10,403 nucleotides of DNA, taken from NCBI GenBank assembly GCA_002494205.1, contig DLBE01000033.1:1-10403 (forward strand), written 5' to 3'. The DNA is from Caryophanales bacterium UBA7029 (GTDB lineage: Bacteria > Bacillota_I > Bacilli_A > RFN20 > CAG-826). Both the position numbers and the translations under genes were made by a program. The notes beneath the pieces are model-generated. The model was not told the origin of the DNA. It saw only the letters and a list, made by a program, of their open reading frames with translations, and ran no database searches. Positions within the stretch are counted from its first letter, which is position 1; each line of letters starts with the position of its first letter. This document shows, in pieces, positions 7,403-10,403 of this stretch.

Positions 7403-7408
7403 ATTATA
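7403..7408 (-). promoter_or_regulatory. -10 promoter element of the C11-M3 peptidase operon
   Basis: A perfect TATAAT lies 15 nt upstream of the C11 ATG. The region 17 nt further up is AT-only, without a recognisable -35. Transcription starting the usual 6-7 nt downstream would leave a leader of about 8-9 nt with no Shine-Dalgarno. Alternatively the true promoter is higher in the gap, for instance at another TATA-like stretch near 7423-7428. Confidence 0.5.
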
Positions 7409-7453
7409 CTTGTTTTAATTAAATATAATTAGCACTTTTTATATAAGATGATT

Positions 7454-7492
7454 AAAAAAAGAAAAAGTGAGCAATTATTTCAGCTCACTTTT
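7454..7492 (-). terminator. Strong intrinsic terminator after the STAS-phosphotransferase gene
   Basis: On the minus strand AAAAGTGAGC (7483-7492) and GCTCACTTTT (7463-7472) form a perfect 10-bp stem around a 10-nt loop. They are followed by a T run broken by one C (7454-7462). The stem begins 2 nt after the TAG of the upstream gene and isolates it from the protease operon. Confidence 0.93.
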
Positions 7493-7494
7493 GA

Positions 7495-8646
7495 CTAAAT
7501 TAAGACGTCGTTATATTTATCTAGAAGCTTAATTAATCTTGGTCTACAACCTTCAAGTCTAAATAGTTTTTCTGGTTCATTCATGTAGCTCCACCACATC
7601 ATATGAATGTAAGCCACAATTCTAATTTTATCCAAGATAACTTCATCAAATTTACCAAAATATTTTTCAATAATTGTGTGGAATAACTTAATTCCTGTTT
7701 CGTCACTAATTCCGAAGAATTTTAATGAATTTCCTGGTTCATCTTCGTTAAATGCACAATATGGACAATATAATCCGGCAAGTTCAAAAATTGGATGGCC
7801 AACAGATAAAGTGTCCATATCAATTAATAAAAGTTCGCCGTTTTGAATCATTATATTTTTGAAATGACAATCACCATGAATGAATGTTTTCCTGTCAGGA
7901 ATTTCTTCAATCATTTTCATTGCTTTTTCGTAATATTTTGAATCTAAATAAGGTTTTAAAGTTTTAACTTTTTCAATATATGATTTTTTCCTATCTGGAA
8001 TAATAGGATTCGTACATTCGGTTGTATTAATCTTCTTCAAAAGATTAACATACTTTTCAGTGTATTCAGGGATTTCATCTGGATGATCTGTGAAGATGTC
8101 TTTTAAAGAAATGCAATCAAGCATCTCAAAGCGAACACCAAGTTTTCCGTCATCTACTTGAACAATATCAAAAGAAATAGCAGTAGGAATTCCTAAAATA
8201 AATGCTTCTTTTGCAAGAGAAAGCTCTCTTTGAATTTGTTGTGGATCACTAACTCTATTGAATACTTTAATAATTGTGTCTTTATCAATTCTATAAACGG
8301 TTGAAAAATATCCAGAACCAATAACTTCCGCGCCTTTTACTGATATTTGTCTAATGCGTTTTTTTACAGATAAAATATCAGTAAAACCTGTCATTTGAAG
8401 GGTGTCATAAACTTCTAATGAAGCACCTTCAATACAAACATCATTATAAGTTTGCTTAAGTTTAAGCACTAAACGAAGACCGGCGCTTGAAATGTACTCT
8501 AAATTATTAAAATCAAGAACTAATGAAGAAAATGTTTTTCCTTTTAAAAGTCCGTCGATTTCATCTTTTACTTGGTCAACATTGGCGGAGTTAAGTGAGC
8601 CTTCAAAATAAAGCGTTAATTTATTTTCTTTTAAATCAAAATTCAT
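7495..8646 (-). CDS. STAS domain fused to APH/choline-kinase-like phosphotransferase
   Basis: A 383-residue cytosolic fusion. Residues 1-95 are an STAS domain of the anti-sigma-antagonist type, with the signature LEYISSAGLRLVL; Ser54 aligns with the phosphorylated serine of SpoIIAA. Residues about 104-383 are a protein-kinase-like phosphotransferase. It has a glycine-rich loop IGSGYFSTVYR (109-119), the ATP-binding Lys127 (TIIKVF), the catalytic loop HGDCHFKN (257-264, Asp259 and Asn264) and the metal-binding Asp276 in LLIDMD. All kinase residues look intact, so it should be active. Its substrate could be a small molecule, as in aminoglycoside and choline kinases, or a protein; the sequence does not tell, and a drug-resistance label is not justified. 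The start has an AAAGGA site 8 nt upstream. It lies 39 nt after the surface-protein gene with no terminator between and is closed by a strong terminator, so the two genes probably share a transcript. Confidence 0.88.
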   Translation of the reverse strand: MNFDLKENKLTLYFEGSLNSANVDQVKDEIDGLLKGKTFSSLVLDFNNLEYISSAGLRLVLKLKQTYNDVCIEGASLEVYDTLQMTGFTDILSVKKRIRQISVKGAEVIGSGYFSTVYRIDKDTIIKVFNRVSDPQQIQRELSLAKEAFILGIPTAISFDIVQVDDGKLGVRFEMLDCISLKDIFTDHPDEIPEYTEKYVNLLKKINTTECTNPIIPDRKKSYIEKVKTLKPYLDSKYYEKAMKMIEEIPDRKTFIHGDCHFKNIMIQNGELLLIDMDTLSVGHPIFELAGLYCPYCAFNEDEPGNSLKFFGISDETGIKLFHTIIEKYFGKFDEVILDKIRIVAYIHMMWWSYMNEPEKLFRLEGCRPRLIKLLDKYNDVLI

Positions 8647-8685
8647 GTTTAGAGTCCTTTACTTAATTTAAGTTAACTCTCACCA

Positions 8686-10299
8686 TTATTTACTTCTTTG
8701 AGAAACACGTGATTTCTTTTTAATAATTAAAAGAGAAAGTAATGATAATGAAGTTAATGAAGTGACAATAACAATTAATGGAACAAAACCATCGTTGTTA
8801 AAGTTGTTAGCAACAATTCTACTTGATGAAAGAATATCATTGTGAACCGAAAGTCTACCAATAAAATCTTCATATGTTTCTGCACCATAACGTTCTAAGA
8901 CATAGTCATATCTTTGAATTGCTCTAGCAATAGGCTCTGTAACAACGGCTTCATGATCAACATGAGGTTCTCTTCTTAATAAGAATTGAGCCTCACTAGA
9001 AAGATCAGAGTAATCTCCCGAATACGTATATTCCCAGTTTTCTAAATTGTCATCACAATCTACGCTTATAAAATCATTTGACCATTTATCTGCAGCAAGA
9101 GCATTAGGGCTTGTAATATAAAGATGTTGATTGTCTGTATCAAAATAGAATGAATAAGCAGCACCACGATTAACAACAATCTTTCCATCGCTAACTGAGA
9201 AGAAACTACTCAAAGAGTAGTGAGTTGAATAACTTGAATAATAGTTTCCATTAAAGAGAATTCTAAATTCATCATTTGTGTTAAGTTCAATGTATTCATT
9301 AAAATGTTCAGAGTGACTAGAGCCATTACGTTGATATTCGCTCAAAATGTATTGTTTAGAACCTGTTTCAATACTTGATAATGCACCAGCCCATGTTTCG
9401 CCGTCCCAGCCAGTAACACCTATAACACCAAATTCAAAGAATTTTTCATCTTTTCCTTCGTTGTATTTACTTTCCCAAGAAGGAGTTTCTGCTGCTGGAT
9501 TGAAACGAACAATTTTCATACCAGTAGGCGTGAAATCTAATTCGTATCTAGCGACTAAAATGTTTGAGCGATCTTTGTGCTCAAAAGCAAAATCAGACCA
9601 ACCGTTATGTTCATTTTTATCCCAGTAATAGACTGCAGATTTAGCGTCAGCACCCCATGCAGAAAGTTGAGTTAAATCAAGGAATGTTTCACCTTCAATA
9701 GAATCGCCAAATATGGCGCTTTTTCTACCTACATAATAGTCACAATTTTCGTAAATATCATTAAGACCTTTTCCAGGCTCTTCGGCAATATGCGCCCATT
9801 CATTGTTAAAATGTCTAGGACCGATAGCAAAATACCAATCGCCTTCATCCCAAACACTATTAAGTGTTTTTGTTGCGCCTTCAGCAACTGAATCGTTGCT
9901 CCAAACTTCACTTTGATCGGTAAAAGTTCCGTCCCAAGTAATATTTAAAGTGCCGTTTGCAGCATTACTTTCGCAAAAGAAATAATGAGCAACGTGTTCT
10001 CTACCATAAGGTGCGACTCTACTATCTAAATATCTGGTTGAAGAGGCATATAATGGTTTTTCGTCAAATAAGATGAGTAACCAACCTTGCATATCTAAAT
10101 CACTAGAAGTTACTGTAAAGGTTGCAGTAACGGATCCATCAACATCATCTCTAGTTAATTCATTTCCAGTGCCATAATATTCAGCAGCACTAATTTCTTC
10201 AACTAATTTTGCATTTGCTTTATTTGCAGCTGTTAATGTGAATGCGCCACCAACTAATGCTAGTAAAGGTAGCGTTAATAATGCTTTTCTAAATTTCAT
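8686..10299 (-). CDS. Secreted surface protein with C-terminal membrane anchor, function unknown
   Basis: I do not recognise a named family. The chosen start (ATG at 10299, 537 residues) has AGGGAGGA 7 nt upstream and gives a clean signal peptide MKFRKALLTLPLLALVGG with probable cleavage after ANA (28-30). The long exterior part is rich in aromatic and acidic residues, beta-sandwich-like, with many Trp. Residues about 315-396 end with SVSDGKIVVNRGAAYSFYFD and YITS, reminiscent of small carbohydrate-binding modules. After residue 400 comes a segment with KWSNDF, Cys415, NWEY and RYDYVLERYG...DFIGR. A membrane helix (505-526) and a basic tail KKKSRVSQRSK finish the protein, but I see no LPxTG. 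I have a memory of similar W/Cys/RYDYI/FxxR-plus-anchor tails in surface proteins of uncultured gut Bacilli. It leads a two-gene unit with the STAS-phosphotransferase gene. Sugar binding is a guess. Confidence 0.85.
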   Translation of the reverse strand: MKFRKALLTLPLLALVGGAFTLTAANKANAKLVEEISAAEYYGTGNELTRDDVDGSVTATFTVTSSDLDMQGWLLILFDEKPLYASSTRYLDSRVAPYGREHVAHYFFCESNAANGTLNITWDGTFTDQSEVWSNDSVAEGATKTLNSVWDEGDWYFAIGPRHFNNEWAHIAEEPGKGLNDIYENCDYYVGRKSAIFGDSIEGETFLDLTQLSAWGADAKSAVYYWDKNEHNGWSDFAFEHKDRSNILVARYELDFTPTGMKIVRFNPAAETPSWESKYNEGKDEKFFEFGVIGVTGWDGETWAGALSSIETGSKQYILSEYQRNGSSHSEHFNEYIELNTNDEFRILFNGNYYSSYSTHYSLSSFFSVSDGKIVVNRGAAYSFYFDTDNQHLYITSPNALAADKWSNDFISVDCDDNLENWEYTYSGDYSDLSSEAQFLLRREPHVDHEAVVTEPIARAIQRYDYVLERYGAETYEDFIGRLSVHNDILSSSRIVANNFNNDGFVPLIVIVTSLTSLSLLSLLIIKKKSRVSQRSK

Positions 10300-10306
10300 T
10301 CTTTTG

Positions 10307-10314
10307 TCCTCCCT
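10307..10314 (-). promoter_or_regulatory. Ribosome binding site deciding the surface-protein start
   Basis: AGGGAGGA on the minus strand, 7 nt before the ATG at 10299. A longer in-frame start at 10380 lies upstream of the promoter -10 and would place a polar stretch before the signal peptide, so the shorter start is preferred. Confidence 0.88.
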
Positions 10315-10349
10315 ATTAAATTTCTTAGCGATTAAAAGAATTAGATTAA

Positions 10350-10369
10350 TTTTAGTATAAAAACTAAAA
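10350..10369. repeat. Inverted repeat over the surface-protein -10 box
   Basis: TTTTAGT and ACTAAAA form perfect 7-bp arms separated by 6 nt, straddling the -10 element. It could be an operator, but the arms hold only one G/C pair. Confidence 0.3.
10354..10359 (-). promoter_or_regulatory. -10 promoter element of the surface protein/STAS-kinase unit
   Basis: TATACT with a TTTGTT 16 nt upstream as a weak -35. Transcription would start near 10347, giving a leader of roughly 48 nt that includes the AGGGAGGA site. The -10 lies inside an inverted repeat (10350-10369) and just downstream of a tandem 10-bp repeat. Confidence 0.55.
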
Positions 10370-10371
10370 AT

Positions 10372-10391
10372 AATAAACAAAAATAAACAAA
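10372..10391. repeat. Tandem 10-bp direct repeat upstream of the surface-protein gene
   Basis: Two perfect, directly adjacent copies of TTTGTTTATT (minus-strand reading) lie just upstream of the -10 element. One further perfect copy occurs at 4001-4010 in the cdaA promoter. One helical turn of spacing suits a protein-binding or UP-like element, although the upper copy also overlaps a T run after GCC that may belong to an upstream terminator. Confidence 0.4.
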
Positions 10392-10403
10392 AAAGGCAGT
10401 TAT
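10386..10403 (-). terminator. Possible 3' half of an upstream gene's terminator (cut by window edge)
   Basis: The first minus-strand bases of the window read ATAACTGCC followed by TTTTTTG, the form of a descending stem arm with its T run. The matching arm (GGCAGTTAT) would lie outside the window. If so, another minus-strand gene ends just upstream and the surface-protein unit starts afresh here. Confidence 0.4.

Noticed and set aside
7495..8646. Aminoglycoside-resistance gene
   Set aside because: The kinase fold and catalytic loop are shared by many APH-like enzymes with other substrates. The STAS fusion and the surface-protein neighbour give no support for drug resistance.
8661..8673. AT palindrome ACTTAA-T-TTAAGT between the surface-protein and STAS-kinase genes
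   Set aside because: Short, almost pure A/T and without a T run, so it is not a convincing terminator or operator.
9205..9221. Perfect 7-bp hairpin ACTACTC-AAA-GAGTAGT
   Set aside because: It lies in the middle of the surface-protein gene with no T run and encodes ordinary residues (YSLSSFF region). Probably chance.
9347..9628. Plus-strand open frame of 93 codons inside the surface-protein gene
   Set aside because: Antisense to a gene with signal peptide, ribosome site and anchor. No coding signs of its own.
482..10299. Possible UGA-to-Trp recoding, since no gene ends in TGA
   Set aside because: Full-length genes contain TGG for the Trp codons checked and no internal TGA is needed. Eight stops are too few to infer a changed code.
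10300..10380. Upstream in-frame ATG adding 27 residues to the surface protein
   Set aside because: It would include the promoter -10 within the gene and bury the signal peptide. The ATG at 10299 has a strong ribosome site.

Overview
The window comes from an AT-rich, low-GC Gram-positive-type bacterium (Bacillota). The evidence is AGGAGG-like ribosome sites, a c-di-AMP cyclase next to glmM, a lipoprotein protease, a clostripain-family peptidase and an STAS/phosphotransferase fusion. All eight complete genes stop with TAA or TAG (six TAA, two TAG). The Trp codons I checked are TGG, so the standard code is used and there is no sign of UGA reassignment. GlmM implies peptidoglycan synthesis. The style of the surface protein (short signal peptide, C-terminal module, membrane anchor) reminds me of uncultured gut Bacilli close to the Mollicutes (RF39/Izemoplasma-like). 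That placement is inference.

Every gene lies on the minus strand, so transcription runs from high to low coordinates. The genes fall into three transcription units, each with a -10-type promoter; the first two end in a clear intrinsic terminator.

Unit 1 (about 10360 to 7454) holds a secreted, C-terminally anchored surface protein of unknown function (8686-10299). It is followed by a protein joining an STAS domain to an APH/choline-kinase-like phosphotransferase (7495-8646). A strong terminator sits just after the second gene.

Unit 2 (about 7408 to 4035) pairs an extracellular lipoprotein clostripain-like (C11) cysteine protease carrying a Big_2-type domain (5807-7387) with a cytosolic M3 zinc oligoendopeptidase (4061-5779). 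Together they would form an outside-to-inside protein and peptide degradation pair. The unit ends in a compact GGCC hairpin terminator.

Unit 3 (about 3983 to beyond position 1) is a tightly packed operon: cdaA (c-di-AMP synthase), glmM, a Nudix hydrolase, deoD, and the start of a membrane-anchored NERD-like protein cut by the window edge. Junctions are 1 nt, a TAATG overlap, 14 nt and 2 nt. It links c-di-AMP signalling, cell-wall precursor synthesis and nucleotide salvage/clean-up. The usual cdaR gene is absent between cdaA and glmM, and the membrane region of CdaA is divergent.

No RNA genes, CRISPR arrays, insertion sequences or integrases are visible. No stretch over 300 bases lacks a gene. 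The least explained parts are the surface-protein/STAS-kinase pair and the partial NERD-like protein.
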